Below are positions 17,627 to 26,187 of a DNA stretch of 64,000 nt, one piece after another. How positions within the stretch are numbered: position 1 is the first letter of the stretch; each line of letters begins with the position of its first letter. The stretch comes from Thermogemmatispora onikobensis (GTDB taxonomy: Bacteria > Chloroflexota > Ktedonobacteria > Ktedonobacterales > Ktedonobacteraceae): NCBI RefSeq assembly GCF_001748285.1, contig NZ_BDGT01000001.1, positions 1 to 64,000 of the forward strand, in the 5' to 3' direction. The notes under the pieces were generated by a model. It ran no database searches. It was not told the origin of the DNA and worked only from the letters and a program-made list of their open reading frames with translations. The translations under genes were made by a program, and so were the position numbers.

Positions 17627-19507
17627 ATGAGAGAGCAACGCCATTCAGGTGACCACTTCCCGCCGTTATTGGAGCGACCGCAGCGTAGCTGGCGACGCCT
17701 GCTGATTGATACCCTGCTGGCCTTTTTCGCCGCGGCGCTGGTCACCGCCGTGATCTATACCTTCGCGCTCTATCCGCGCATTCCGAACATTTCGCTGCTC
17801 TATCTACTCGTGGTGCTGGCGCTGGCCAGCACACGTGGTCTCTACGCTGCGGTGTTGACATCCGTTCTGGCTTTCCTTTTCTTTGACTACTTCCTGGTGC
17901 AGCCGCTCTACAGTCTGACTGTGAATCGTTTCGAAGAGTGGCTCGCCCTCTTCGTCTTTCTCACCGCTGCCATCATCACCGGGCAGATGACCAACGCCCT
18001 GCGCAGGCAGGCAGACGAAGCCCGGCGACGTGAGCGGGAGACACGCATTCTCTATAATCTAGTGCGAGCAGCCAACCACGAAGAGGACTTCCAGCACCAG
18101 CTGACCATTGTGACGCAGGCCGTTGCCCAGGTCTTTGCTTCCTGGGGGGTCTGCGACTGCGTGCTGCTCCTGCCTAATGAGCAAGGCAGGCTGGAAGTGC
18201 TCGCGAGTGCGCGCCTGCCGCGAGAGCAACTCCGGCTCTCGTCGGACGAGCAGGCCACTGCGGCCTGGGTCATGGCCAATGGCCAGGCCGCCGAGCTGCA
18301 TGATGTGCCTCTGGAGGGGAGTAGACCCTATGGGCGGGGCCTGCGTGCTACCCTGCAGAGTTCCCTGCGTGGCTGGAGCCGACGCCGCTATGCCCGGCTG
18401 CTGCCGCTCAAGACGGGCGGGCGTGTCCTGGGCGTGCTCCTGCTCGTCATGGAAGAGACCGAGTGGCCGCACCCGAGCAGAGTCAAGACCTGGCAGCCTC
18501 GCCTCACCGGGCCGACAGCGGCACTGGAGGGACCCTTTTTCTCAGCTTTTCTCGATCAGGCTGCGGCAATCATCGAGCGCGCTCGTCTCAGACAGGAGGG
18601 CCTGCAGCTCGAGCTGCTGCGCCAGACCGATGCACTGCGCACAGCCCTCCTCTCTTCCGTCTCACATGACCTGCGCACGCCCCTGGCCTCCATCAAAGCG
18701 GCGGCCAGTAGTCTCCTGCAGGAAGACATTGTGTGGGACGAGGAGAGCCGGCGCAGTTTTGCCCTCACCATCGAGCGCGAGGCCGACCGGCTCAACCGCC
18801 TCGTCGAAAACCTGCTCGACATGTCGCGCATCGAGGGCGGTGCCCTCAAGCCCGAGAAAGAGTGGTACCCTCTTGACGAATTGATCCATGATGTCCTGCT
18901 GCAACTGCAGCCGCTGCTGCAGCAGCGCCAGGTGGAGGTTGACCTGGAGGAGGACCTGCCGCCCGTGCCAGTCGATTATCTGCAGCTCAGTCAGGTGCTC
19001 ACGAACCTGATTGAAAACGCCGTGCGTCATACCCCTGCCAGCAGCCCGATTGAGATCACAGCCAGACGCAGCAATGGCTACGTGCAGGTCAGTGTCGCCG
19101 ATCGCGGGCCTGGCATTCCCTCCACCGATCTTGAGCGCATCTTCGACAAATTCTATCGTGTGAGGCGCGCACGAGGTCCAGGCAGCGGGAGTGGACGCGC
19201 CGGGGGGACTGGCCTTGGCCTGGCGGTCTGCAAGGGTCTAATCGAGGCCCACGGGGGGCGCATTTGGGCCGAGAACCGCCAGGGCGGTGGCGCGATCTTC
19301 CACTTTACCTTGCCGCTCAGCACTCAGGAGCAGGAGAGCACGAGGGAGCAGGCCGAGACCGCTGTCCCCGCGCCAGAGGGGACCAGGCCCAGGTCGACCA
19401 CCTCGCCTCTTGTGGCACCGGTCTCGGACGAAGAGACGGCAGAGACGAGTAATCTGGCTCGTGTTGGTAAGCGAGAGCAGAGGGAGGAGGAACAATCGCG
19501 TTCATGA
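17627..19507 (+). CDS. KdpD-like sensor histidine kinase lacking the KdpD N-terminal domain
   Basis: A 626-residue membrane kinase. A DUF4118 four-helix membrane domain (about 20-125) is followed by a GAF-like domain (about 145-310), a HisKA domain with SVSHDLRTPLA (His347) and an HATPase domain with NLIENAVRHTP, ADRGPGIP and GGTGLGLAV. This is the C-terminal half of KdpD; the cytoplasmic KdpD and Usp domains that sense potassium are missing. A disordered tail follows. The response-regulator gene overlaps by 4 bases. ATG at 17627 has AAGGGG before it; an in-frame ATG at 17528 lacks a ribosome site. No kdpFABC genes are present, so potassium control is not implied. Confidence 0.85.
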   Translation: MREQRHSGDHFPPLLERPQRSWRRLLIDTLLAFFAAALVTAVIYTFALYPRIPNISLLYLLVVLALASTRGLYAAVLTSVLAFLFFDYFLVQPLYSLTVNRFEEWLALFVFLTAAIITGQMTNALRRQADEARRRERETRILYNLVRAANHEEDFQHQLTIVTQAVAQVFASWGVCDCVLLLPNEQGRLEVLASARLPREQLRLSSDEQATAAWVMANGQAAELHDVPLEGSRPYGRGLRATLQSSLRGWSRRRYARLLPLKTGGRVLGVLLLVMEETEWPHPSRVKTWQPRLTGPTAALEGPFFSAFLDQAAAIIERARLRQEGLQLELLRQTDALRTALLSSVSHDLRTPLASIKAAASSLLQEDIVWDEESRRSFALTIEREADRLNRLVENLLDMSRIEGGALKPEKEWYPLDELIHDVLLQLQPLLQQRQVEVDLEEDLPPVPVDYLQLSQVLTNLIENAVRHTPASSPIEITARRSNGYVQVSVADRGPGIPSTDLERIFDKFYRVRRARGPGSGSGRAGGTGLGLAVCKGLIEAHGGRIWAENRQGGGAIFHFTLPLSTQEQESTREQAETAVPAPEGTRPRSTTSPLVAPVSDEETAETSNLARVGKREQREEEQSRS

Positions 19508-20277
19508 ATGCAACAGGCGGGGCACGCATCCTGGTTGTCGACGATGAGATCGAGATTGTCCGCGCGCTCCAGCGCAGCCTCAGCGCCTACGGCTATGAAG
19601 TCTACGCGGCCAGCAGTGGCGAAGAGGCCCTCGAAGCGCTTAGCCACTTTCGTCCAGATGTCATGCTGCTGGACCTGGGATTGCCAGGGATCAGCGGGCT
19701 AGAGGTCTGTAAGCGCGTGCGTGCTCACTCGAATCTCCCGATCATCGTTCTCTCGGTCAAAGACAGTGAGCGTGATAAGGTGCTGGCGCTCGATCTGGGA
19801 GCTGACGATTACGTCGCTAAGCCTTTTGGGATGAACGAGGTGCTGGCCCGCATCCGGGTGGCGCTGCGCCATGCAGCGCCGCTGCAGGGAGGAACAGCCG
19901 CGATCTTTAAGGCCGGCCCGCTAGGCATTGACTTTGCGCGTCGGCTGGTACTGCTCAACGGCAAAGAGGTAAAGCTTACACCAACAGAATATGAGCTACT
20001 CAAGGTCCTGGTACAGAACAGAGGCAAGATCATGACGCGCCAGATGCTCCTGACCCGCGTCTGGGGGAGCGGCTATGGAGGTGAGGCTCACTACTTGCAT
20101 GTCTACATTGGGCAGCTGCGACGCAAGATCGAGCCAGACCCAGCTCACCCTCGCTTTATTCTCACCATCTCCGGTGTTGGCTATCGTTTCTCCGCTGAAG
20201 AAGAGACGGCAGGAGAGGATGCAGAGGAGGAAGAGAGAGAAAGGAGTGGCGAGAGGGGGAAGCCTGCAAGGGAATAG
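19504..20277 (+). CDS. OmpR/KdpE-like response regulator
   Basis: A 257-residue regulator. The receiver domain has the acidic pair in VVDDE, phospho-acceptor Asp57 in VMLLDLGLPG and the lysine in VAKPFG. A winged-helix DNA-binding domain (about 135-228) has LTPTEYELLKVLVQNRGKI and GVGYRF. A charged tail of about 25 residues follows. The ATGA overlap with the kinase gene shows they are one unit. Its targets are unknown; OmpR-type regulators bind direct repeats about 10-11 bases apart, and such an array exists at 24205-24254. Confidence 0.92.
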   Translation: MNATGGARILVVDDEIEIVRALQRSLSAYGYEVYAASSGEEALEALSHFRPDVMLLDLGLPGISGLEVCKRVRAHSNLPIIVLSVKDSERDKVLALDLGADDYVAKPFGMNEVLARIRVALRHAAPLQGGTAAIFKAGPLGIDFARRLVLLNGKEVKLTPTEYELLKVLVQNRGKIMTRQMLLTRVWGSGYGGEAHYLHVYIGQLRRKIEPDPAHPRFILTISGVGYRFSAEEETAGEDAEEEERERSGERGKPARE

Positions 20278-20581
20278 GTGGCCAGACGCTCCTTCAAGCC
20301 CATCTGATCCAGGGCAGACGACTTGCGGCGTCAGGCGTACCGGCACGGAGGCAGCCGAGGAGCAAGAGACAGCCCTGAGAGTCACCGAGCGCTCTCCACG
20401 ATCCTTGTGCGAAGGACTCATACAGAGACAGCTCGGCCACAACAACGCGATGCAGAAGATCGCTCTTTTCGTGTCTGGGAGGCGCTGTCTGTCTGTCTGC
20501 CTGCCTGTCTGCAGGCTTCCCAACCCAGTAGAGGAGCTGGTCCCACAGGTGTAGGACCACAGAAAGGCTCTCAAGAACCTC
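20278..20581. other. gene-free stretch between convergent genes
   Basis: No supported gene. It holds only the CTGT/CTGC tract at 20485-20512. Confidence 0.5.
20485..20512. repeat. CTGT/CTGC tetranucleotide tract
   Basis: Seven consecutive 4-base units (CTGT or CTGC). It is in an intergenic region between convergent genes. Confidence 0.75.
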
Positions 20582-21052
20582 TTAGATGCTCACCCAGATC
20601 AGCGGCCAGAAATTCTGGACGCTGCCCTGCACATAGAAGCCATCGTTCGCCTTCTCCAGCAGGAACGAATAGTATCCAGCCCCACCTGTCACCGTCACCG
20701 TGCCGCCGGCCTCGGGCAGCCAGACCGTTCCAATGGGGACATCGTTCAGATAGAGAGTCAGCAGCATGGCATAGCCGGGGCGATAGGTGTAGGAGGTAAA
20801 GACCCACTGGTGCGTCCCAGCATCCAGATAGTACTCGTCGCTGCGTGTCGCTGCCGCAAAACTATAGCCAAAGCTATAGTGCTGGTCGGGGCTATTATAA
20901 TAGAGACGTGAACGAAGAACAGGCAGCTGAGCCCGCGTCGCCGTCGCTGGCTTATGGGCCAGGGCTGCGGCCTGGGCATGAGCTGGCAACAAAAGCCAGC
21001 AGGAGACAACCATCGTCAGGGCAACACTCAAGGCAAGAACCCAGCGTTTCAT
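20582..21052 (-). CDS. secreted protein of unknown function
   Basis: A 156-residue product. A classic signal peptide (MKRWVLALSVALTMVVSC to about AHAQAAA, residues 1-30) is followed by a beta-rich domain with many Tyr, Ser and Gly residues. The mature part looks like a small jelly-roll or Ig-like fold. I do not recognise the family. ATG at 21052 is preferred because GGAAAGGAG lies eight bases before it. It has its own promoter and no operon partner. Confidence 0.7.
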   Translation of the reverse strand: MKRWVLALSVALTMVVSCWLLLPAHAQAAALAHKPATATRAQLPVLRSRLYYNSPDQHYSFGYSFAAATRSDEYYLDAGTHQWVFTSYTYRPGYAMLLTLYLNDVPIGTVWLPEAGGTVTVTGGAGYYSFLLEKANDGFYVQGSVQNFWPLIWVSI

Positions 21053-21139
21053 CAACTGCACTCCTTTCCAGCATTCCCAGCTAGCTTGCGGTATCTGCCA
21101 GAGCTTGTAGCCCCTGCTGAACAGAGAACTACTAGTGTA

Positions 21140-21167
21140 ATTATAACATATCTTTACAAACTAACAA
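21140..21167 (-). promoter_or_regulatory. promoter for the secreted protein
   Basis: On the minus strand TTGTTA (21167-21162), a 16-base spacer and perfect TATAAT (21145-21140), in an AT-rich patch about 90 bases before the start codon. Confidence 0.5.
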
Positions 21168-21275
21168 AGTGATTTACATCTATTTATCGATATAGAATCT
21201 CCTGACAAGCTATTACGCAAGTCGTCAGCAAGACGGCCTGGGGGGCACTGCTCGAGGGGGGGAGATGGCAGCAGC

Positions 21276-21998
21276 CTAGCGGCTGCTGCCGCTAAGCTCC
21301 TGGAAGGTCTCAGGAGCGAAGCTGCTCCTGTCGGTCCCCTCTTCGGTGGTGGGGTGGGGGGAGAACTGAGTAGGCTCCTGCTCGCGGTGGGGAAGGAAGC
21401 GGGCGCCGCTCAGTACCAGCACCTCGCACGGGGCATGCTTCAGCACATACTCGACAGCGGGATCAATCTGCTGCAAGCTGCCGCGTACTCGCACGGGGCA
21501 GTTGGCCACAATGATCAGGTCGGCGGCGATCTGGGTCGCCTCATAAACAATGGCAGAGCCAGCCTGTCGCGCCTTGAGCACCCGCACCGTGAGCGCTGAG
21601 GGCATCTGGCGGGCCACCGAGCGCGCCCGCTCGACCAGAGCCTGGACGCGCTCCTCCTCTGTCCCCAGGGTGGCATCCAGGGGCAGCATAAAGGGCACCT
21701 CAATCACAGCCAGCGCCCAGACGCTTCCATTGCGATGGCGGGCCATCTGCAGGGCCAGAGCCAGGGCGCGATCGCTCTCCTCACTACAGTGCAGCAGCGG
21801 CACCAGAATCCGTGTCATCTTATTCAGCGAGCGCACGGCCCGGCTAGCGGTACGGCTTAGCTCAGTCTCTGGGGGCAAGTGAAGCATCCAGCCGAGAACC
21901 CCTATGATCGAGGCAGCAAAGAGGAGCGCAATGGCTACCCCGGTGGGAGTAACCAAGAGCGGATTCGTTGGCGTGGCTACCAGCGTCACCAGCATCAT
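21276..21998 (-). CDS. membrane-anchored universal stress protein
   Basis: A 240-residue protein with one N-terminal membrane segment (about 20-40), then a UspA domain from about residue 62 (ILVPLLHCSEESDRALALAL) to about 198 (CEVLVLSG). The usual nucleotide loop G-x2-G-x9-G-S appears as a changed NCPVRVRGSL, so ATP binding is uncertain. A disordered tail of about 40 residues follows. The start overlaps the end of the preceding small membrane gene by 4 bases. Being the last gene of a permease operon suggests it tunes the transporter; that is inference. Confidence 0.8.
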   Translation of the reverse strand: MMLVTLVATPTNPLLVTPTGVAIALLFAASIIGVLGWMLHLPPETELSRTASRAVRSLNKMTRILVPLLHCSEESDRALALALQMARHRNGSVWALAVIEVPFMLPLDATLGTEEERVQALVERARSVARQMPSALTVRVLKARQAGSAIVYEATQIAADLIIVANCPVRVRGSLQQIDPAVEYVLKHAPCEVLVLSGARFLPHREQEPTQFSPHPTTEEGTDRSSFAPETFQELSGSSR

Positions 21999-22291
21999 GG
22001 CTCACCTCCTCTCCGTTGGCGGGCGTGAGCCAGGCGCCGGGGAGGGAGCAGCTGGAGGCGCACCATACCCAGCGCCACAAAGGCCAGGCCCAACAGCACC
22101 AGCGTCCAGCTCTGCCAGCCCAGCCAGAGTGCCCGCAAACTAATAATGAGGCCCAGAGGAATAATGAGAACGCTCACCACCTGGCGATAGCGTCCTTGCC
22201 AGTCGCGGCTGTCCCGCATCACCTGCTCTTGCTTCTCACCTGCCTGGGTGATACAAGCATGTGCTCTCTCCCGACTTCGGCGGGCACTCAT
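21995..22291 (-). CDS. small two-helix membrane protein in a permease operon
   Basis: A 98-residue protein. A charged N-terminus of about 35 residues precedes two hydrophobic helices (VVSVLIIPLGLIISLRAL and LVLLGLAFVALGMV) and a basic tail. It overlaps both neighbours by 4 bases (ATGA), so it is translationally coupled between the permease and the stress protein. I know no named family; an accessory subunit of the permease is a reasonable guess. Confidence 0.7.
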   Translation of the reverse strand: MSARRSRERAHACITQAGEKQEQVMRDSRDWQGRYRQVVSVLIIPLGLIISLRALWLGWQSWTLVLLGLAFVALGMVRLQLLPPRRLAHARQRRGGEP

Positions 22292-24036
22292 CCTTTCCTC
22301 CTTTGCTCCTCTTCACGAGCCGTTGTCGTTGTGCGTCGACCATTGCCCCGGCTCTCCTGGGAGGAGAGTGGTACTGGCACCACGCGAGTGGGAGGCGCAG
22401 CCAGAGGCGCCCGCGGCTCTTCACCCGCCAGGTGGCGTTTGCGCGCCAGATTCTCGCGCAGTTCCTCAACCAGGTCATACTCCTCGGCATCTGCATAGAC
22501 AACCAGTTGTTCCTCGGGCCAGTCGCGCGGCACACTTCCAAAGATCGGCAGACCCGAGCGCTTGCGATGCCAGACATAAATCAGCAAGCCCAGCAGCAGC
22601 CAGCCCGGTCCGGCGAGCCGTCCGATAGCGTGTGTCAATACCACCATCACCAGCATACTGCTGATCCCCAGCAAGCCCAGGATGCCTACCACTGGCAGCA
22701 AGCGACTCTCGCCATCCTTTCCGCGGAAGCGAATATTCAGCGGCACCTTGAAAGGGCGCGGCGTCCAGGGATCGACGAAACGCAGCACCAGCAAGGAGAT
22801 GAAGACCAGAATATAGGCCGTCGCAGCGCCAAAGGCGTACATATTGCCCAGCACGTCGTAGGCATTGGGCGAGAGACCTGCCAGCCACAGCTCCAGCAGG
22901 GCAAAGCCGGAGAAGACCACCAGCGTGCGCACAGGCGTGCGAAACTTCGGGTGCACTCGTGCCAGTTGCCGTGGCAGCAGATCGTAGCGGGCCATAGAAT
23001 AAGTGATGCGCGAAGATCCGAAAACGCCCGCGTTCGACGAGATCAGCACCAATGTGGCGCCCAGCAGGGCCACGTAGGGGCCGGCAACCAGCCCGAGAAA
23101 AGGAATATGGCTGGCGAGCCAGGCGATTGGGTCGCCGTTGTGCTCGGCGAAAGACTGCCAGGGCAGCATCGCCAATCCCAGGTTCGAGAAGGCCAGGGCA
23201 TAGATCAGTACTGTCAAAATCAGGGCGAGCGAGGTGCGCGGCACCACCTTGCCGGGCCGAATCGTCTCCTGGCTGGCCTGACTAATCGATTCCAGGCCCA
23301 CGAAGGAGATGATCGCCAGCGATGCCCCATAGGCCAGATGGTAGGGATCGGGCCAGGACTGTGTCATCTGTTGCAGCAAGAGCTGTGGATCAAAAGCGAA
23401 CAGGAAGCCGAAGAAAAGGATCGTCGACTCGCTGATCACATCCAGAGCGCCCAGCACCTCATTGAAGCGTGAGGACTCACGCACCCCGATAATATTGAGG
23501 ATCGTCAACAGGACGACGAAAACAGTCGCTTCCAGGATGAGCCACGGCTGAACGCCGGGCAGGGTCAGCGCTCCCAGGTGCAGGTCGACGCGCGCATTCA
23601 GGGCCGGCAAGAAGAAGTTGATGTAGCCGGCAGAGGCCAGAGCGAAGAGAGAGATGTCGATAGTAAAATCCAACAGGACGGCCCAGCCGGCCACAAAGCC
23701 CCAGAAATCGCCCAGGCCGCGCAGCACGTAGAACTGGCCACCGCCGGCCATTGGATAGGCCGCTGCCAGCTCGGTGTAGGCCAGGCCGACCATCACGTAG
23801 ACCAGGCCAGCGAAAAGGAAGGCCACATTGGTCGCGCCCTGAGCCGCGGCCATCACGATGCCCAGCGCCACATAGACATCGGCCCCTACGTCAGCGTACC
23901 CCCAGGTATAGGAACCCCAGATCCCCACCGCGCGCCTGAGTCCCGGTCCCACCTGCTCCTGGGCCGCTGCGGGAGTAGTGTGTGTATCGGCCTCAGCGGA
24001 GGCGAGCGGCGCTCGCGCTGACTGATTGCCGAGCAT
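22288..24036 (-). CDS. APC-family amino acid permease
   Basis: A 582-residue secondary transporter with about twelve membrane segments. The APC signature region appears early (GSYTWGYADVGADVYVALG, then YTELAAAYPMAGGGQFYVLRGLG) and SRITYSMARYDLLP in the middle. It would import an amino acid or related compound by cation symport or exchange. The C-terminal 80 residues are hydrophilic and could be regulatory. GAAGGAGGGAAG precedes the ATG. The two following genes overlap it, forming a three-gene operon driven by a promoter with TTGAG repeats. Confidence 0.88.
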   Translation of the reverse strand: MLGNQSARAPLASAEADTHTTPAAAQEQVGPGLRRAVGIWGSYTWGYADVGADVYVALGIVMAAAQGATNVAFLFAGLVYVMVGLAYTELAAAYPMAGGGQFYVLRGLGDFWGFVAGWAVLLDFTIDISLFALASAGYINFFLPALNARVDLHLGALTLPGVQPWLILEATVFVVLLTILNIIGVRESSRFNEVLGALDVISESTILFFGFLFAFDPQLLLQQMTQSWPDPYHLAYGASLAIISFVGLESISQASQETIRPGKVVPRTSLALILTVLIYALAFSNLGLAMLPWQSFAEHNGDPIAWLASHIPFLGLVAGPYVALLGATLVLISSNAGVFGSSRITYSMARYDLLPRQLARVHPKFRTPVRTLVVFSGFALLELWLAGLSPNAYDVLGNMYAFGAATAYILVFISLLVLRFVDPWTPRPFKVPLNIRFRGKDGESRLLPVVGILGLLGISSMLVMVVLTHAIGRLAGPGWLLLGLLIYVWHRKRSGLPIFGSVPRDWPEEQLVVYADAEEYDLVEELRENLARKRHLAGEEPRAPLAAPPTRVVPVPLSSQESRGNGRRTTTTAREEEQRRKG

Positions 24037-24189
24037 GAGACTTCCCTCCTTCTCTGCAGGGCGAGGCCGCAGGGGTGGCTGATCCGTTCCTTCTTCTCTT
24101 CTCTGCGATCTTCGGACCGGTTCCCGCTCGTTCCAGCTGGGCGCGCCGCGTCTCGGCTCCCGCAGTCTCGCCCTGTGAGCGTTACTCCC

Positions 24190-24254
24190 ATTATAAAAGC
24201 GCCTGCCTCAAGGAAGCCTCAAGAAAAAGCAACACCTGCTCAAAAGCTGCTCAA
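24190..24254 (-). promoter_or_regulatory. permease promoter with four phased TTGAG repeats
   Basis: On the minus strand TTGAG occurs at 24254-24250, 24243-24239, 24222-24218 and 24211-24207, spaced 11, 21 and 11 bases, so all lie on one face of the helix. A perfect TATAAT follows at 24195-24190. No -35 sits at a normal distance, as expected for an activator-dependent promoter. An OmpR-family regulator is the likely type of binder. Confidence 0.55.
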
Positions 24255-24297
24255 GATGGCGCCTGTTCCCCGGACCGTCTACACACTGCCGTTGCCC

Positions 24298-24326
24298 TTG
24301 CGCTTTCTTTCTCTAGAAGATAGAAT
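24298..24326 (+). promoter_or_regulatory. promoter for the MoxR/VWA operon
   Basis: TTGCGC (24298-24303), a 17-base spacer and TAGAAT (24321-24326). Transcription would start near 24333, giving a leader of about 290 bases in which I see no gene. Confidence 0.5.
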
Positions 24327-24625
24327 AGGATAGGTTCCACACGTTTTCCTGGTGAGTGGGCGTCTGGAGTGCCCCAGGCCCGTGGCCAGCCAGTCTGTCT
24401 GCCGGAGTCACTCGACCAGGCAAGAGCGTTGGCGACGGGCGGCAACGCAACGGCTGCCTTCGACCGGCTGCTCGCAGCAGCAATGCTCCTGGGCAGGAGC
24501 AGCCAGCGCATTGGCCCACATTGCGCTCACCCATGAGCGCAGCCTTGGGCCGAGTCGAGAAGGCGGAGCGCCGGAGGCGCAGAGCGCACACGTAACCACC
24601 CCCGAGAAAGGTAGCTTAGAGCGGA

Positions 24626-26029
24626 ATGACCATCACAACACAACCGCGCACAATCGGAGAACTGCGTGAAAGTGGCTACAGAGTCCTCTCCGTCAAAGAA
24701 GAGATGCGCAAAAATCTGATCGAGAAAATTCGCAAAGGAGAGGAACTGTTTCCCGGGATCATCGGCTACGAGGACACGGTGATTCCACAGATTGAGAACG
24801 CGATCCTTTCCGGCCAGGACATCGTCTTCCTCGGAGAACGTGGTCAGGCCAAGACGCGCATGGCGCGCAGCCTGGTCAATCTGCTCGATGAGGAGATTCC
24901 GGTCATTGCTGGCTGTGAAATCAACGATAATCCCTACGCGCCAATTTGCAAAGCATGCCGCGATAAGGTAGCAGAGCAAGGCGACAAGGTTGAAATTGTC
25001 TGGCTGCCGCGGGATCGCCGCTACAGTGAGAAGTTGGCCACACCAGACATCACCATCTCCGACCTCATCGGTGAGGTCGATCCCGTGCGCGTTGCCGAAG
25101 GGCGCTATCTCTCGGACGAGCTGACCATTCACTACGGCCTGATCCCTCGTACCAATCGCGGCATCTTCTGTATCAACGAGCTGCCCGATCTGGCCGAGCG
25201 CATCCAGGTTGGCCTGCTCAATATCATGGAAGAGCGCGATGTCCAGATCCGCGGGTATAAGATCCGGCTGCCGCTTGATGTCTATGTGGTGGCCAGCGCC
25301 AACCCCGAGGACTATACCAATCGTGGGCGGATCATCACGCCGCTTAAGGACCGCATCGGGTCCGAGATTCGCACCCACTATCCGCTCGAAATCGAGCACG
25401 AGATTCAGATCATGGAGGCGGAGAGCAACCGTTTTCCCTCCGATGGGCTGGAGGTTGTGGTGCCGCGCTTCATGAAAGAGATCGTTGCCATGGTGACCCA
25501 CCTGGCGCGGAGCAGCAATGACATTAGCCAGCGATCCGGCGTCAGTGTCCGTGTCTCGATCACCAACTATGAGAACGTGATCAGCAATGCCTGTCGCCGG
25601 GCCCTCCGGCTGGGCGAGCGTGTAGCAGCGCCGCGCGTGAGCGATCTCTCGGCCATCATCGCTTCAACCAGCGGCAAGATCGAGCTGGATACCGTGGGCG
25701 AGGTCAAGGAGGAGCGCGTTGTTGGGCGCCTGATCAATGGGGCAGTGGCGGAGGTCTTTGGCCTGTACTTTGAGCCGCGCGAGTTCGATCAGCTCCTGGC
25801 TGGCTTTGAGCGCGGCCTGAGCGTCCAGGTCGGCAACGACCTGCCGGCAATGGAATACGTCAACCAGCTCGCGCGCGTCGGCGGGCTGAGCAAGGCCATC
25901 GATAAGCTGCAGGCTCGCGGGCATCCCGCGACCATCGCTTCGGCGGTCGAGTTTATCCTTGAGGGCCTTCACCTGAATCGCCGCCTCAATAAAGACGAGA
26001 TGAGTGGCAAGATCCGTTATCGACGCTAA
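24626..26029 (+). CDS. MoxR/magnesium-chelatase-like AAA+ ATPase
   Basis: A 467-residue ATPase. Walker A is GERGQAKT (70-77), looser than the standard loop. The Walker B strand reads GIFCINELPDL, with Asn where many AAA+ proteins have Asp; this pattern recurs in this branch as far as I recall. NIMEERDVQIRG and ASANPEDYTNRG give sensor 1, and PLKDRIGSEIRTHYP supplies the arginine finger region. A cysteine cluster (CEI...ICKAC) near 93-110 could bind metal. MoxR ATPases act with VWA proteins in protein or cofactor maturation, and the VWA gene follows 158 bases later. Confidence 0.85.
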   Translation: MTITTQPRTIGELRESGYRVLSVKEEMRKNLIEKIRKGEELFPGIIGYEDTVIPQIENAILSGQDIVFLGERGQAKTRMARSLVNLLDEEIPVIAGCEINDNPYAPICKACRDKVAEQGDKVEIVWLPRDRRYSEKLATPDITISDLIGEVDPVRVAEGRYLSDELTIHYGLIPRTNRGIFCINELPDLAERIQVGLLNIMEERDVQIRGYKIRLPLDVYVVASANPEDYTNRGRIITPLKDRIGSEIRTHYPLEIEHEIQIMEAESNRFPSDGLEVVVPRFMKEIVAMVTHLARSSNDISQRSGVSVRVSITNYENVISNACRRALRLGERVAAPRVSDLSAIIASTSGKIELDTVGEVKEERVVGRLINGAVAEVFGLYFEPREFDQLLAGFERGLSVQVGNDLPAMEYVNQLARVGGLSKAIDKLQARGHPATIASAVEFILEGLHLNRRLNKDEMSGKIRYRR

Positions 26030-26136
26030 GAGGCTCACTGCGGCTTCCCCTCTTCTGTAAGAGCCACCGCTGATCAGGCTGATCTGGGTATGCCGATGGG
26101 CGGACAAGCAGAAGCGGCACGCCAGAGATGGCCTCT

Positions 26137-26154
26137 CCCCAGCTGAAACTGGGG
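26137..26154. other. hairpin between the MoxR and VWA genes
   Basis: CCCCAG and CTGGGG flank a CTGAAA loop in the 158-base gap. It might protect mRNA ends or set relative expression; there is no T-run. Confidence 0.35.
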
Positions 26155-26187
26155 GGCAGAGGAGCGGGGAGCAGAGGGAGATTTCCC

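Noticed and set aside
22261-23472. 403-codon frame on the plus strand
   Set aside because: Antisense to the permease; composition is unlike a real protein.
24527-25501. 324-codon frame opposite the MoxR ATPase
   Set aside because: Shadow frame; the plus-strand ATPase has clear motifs.
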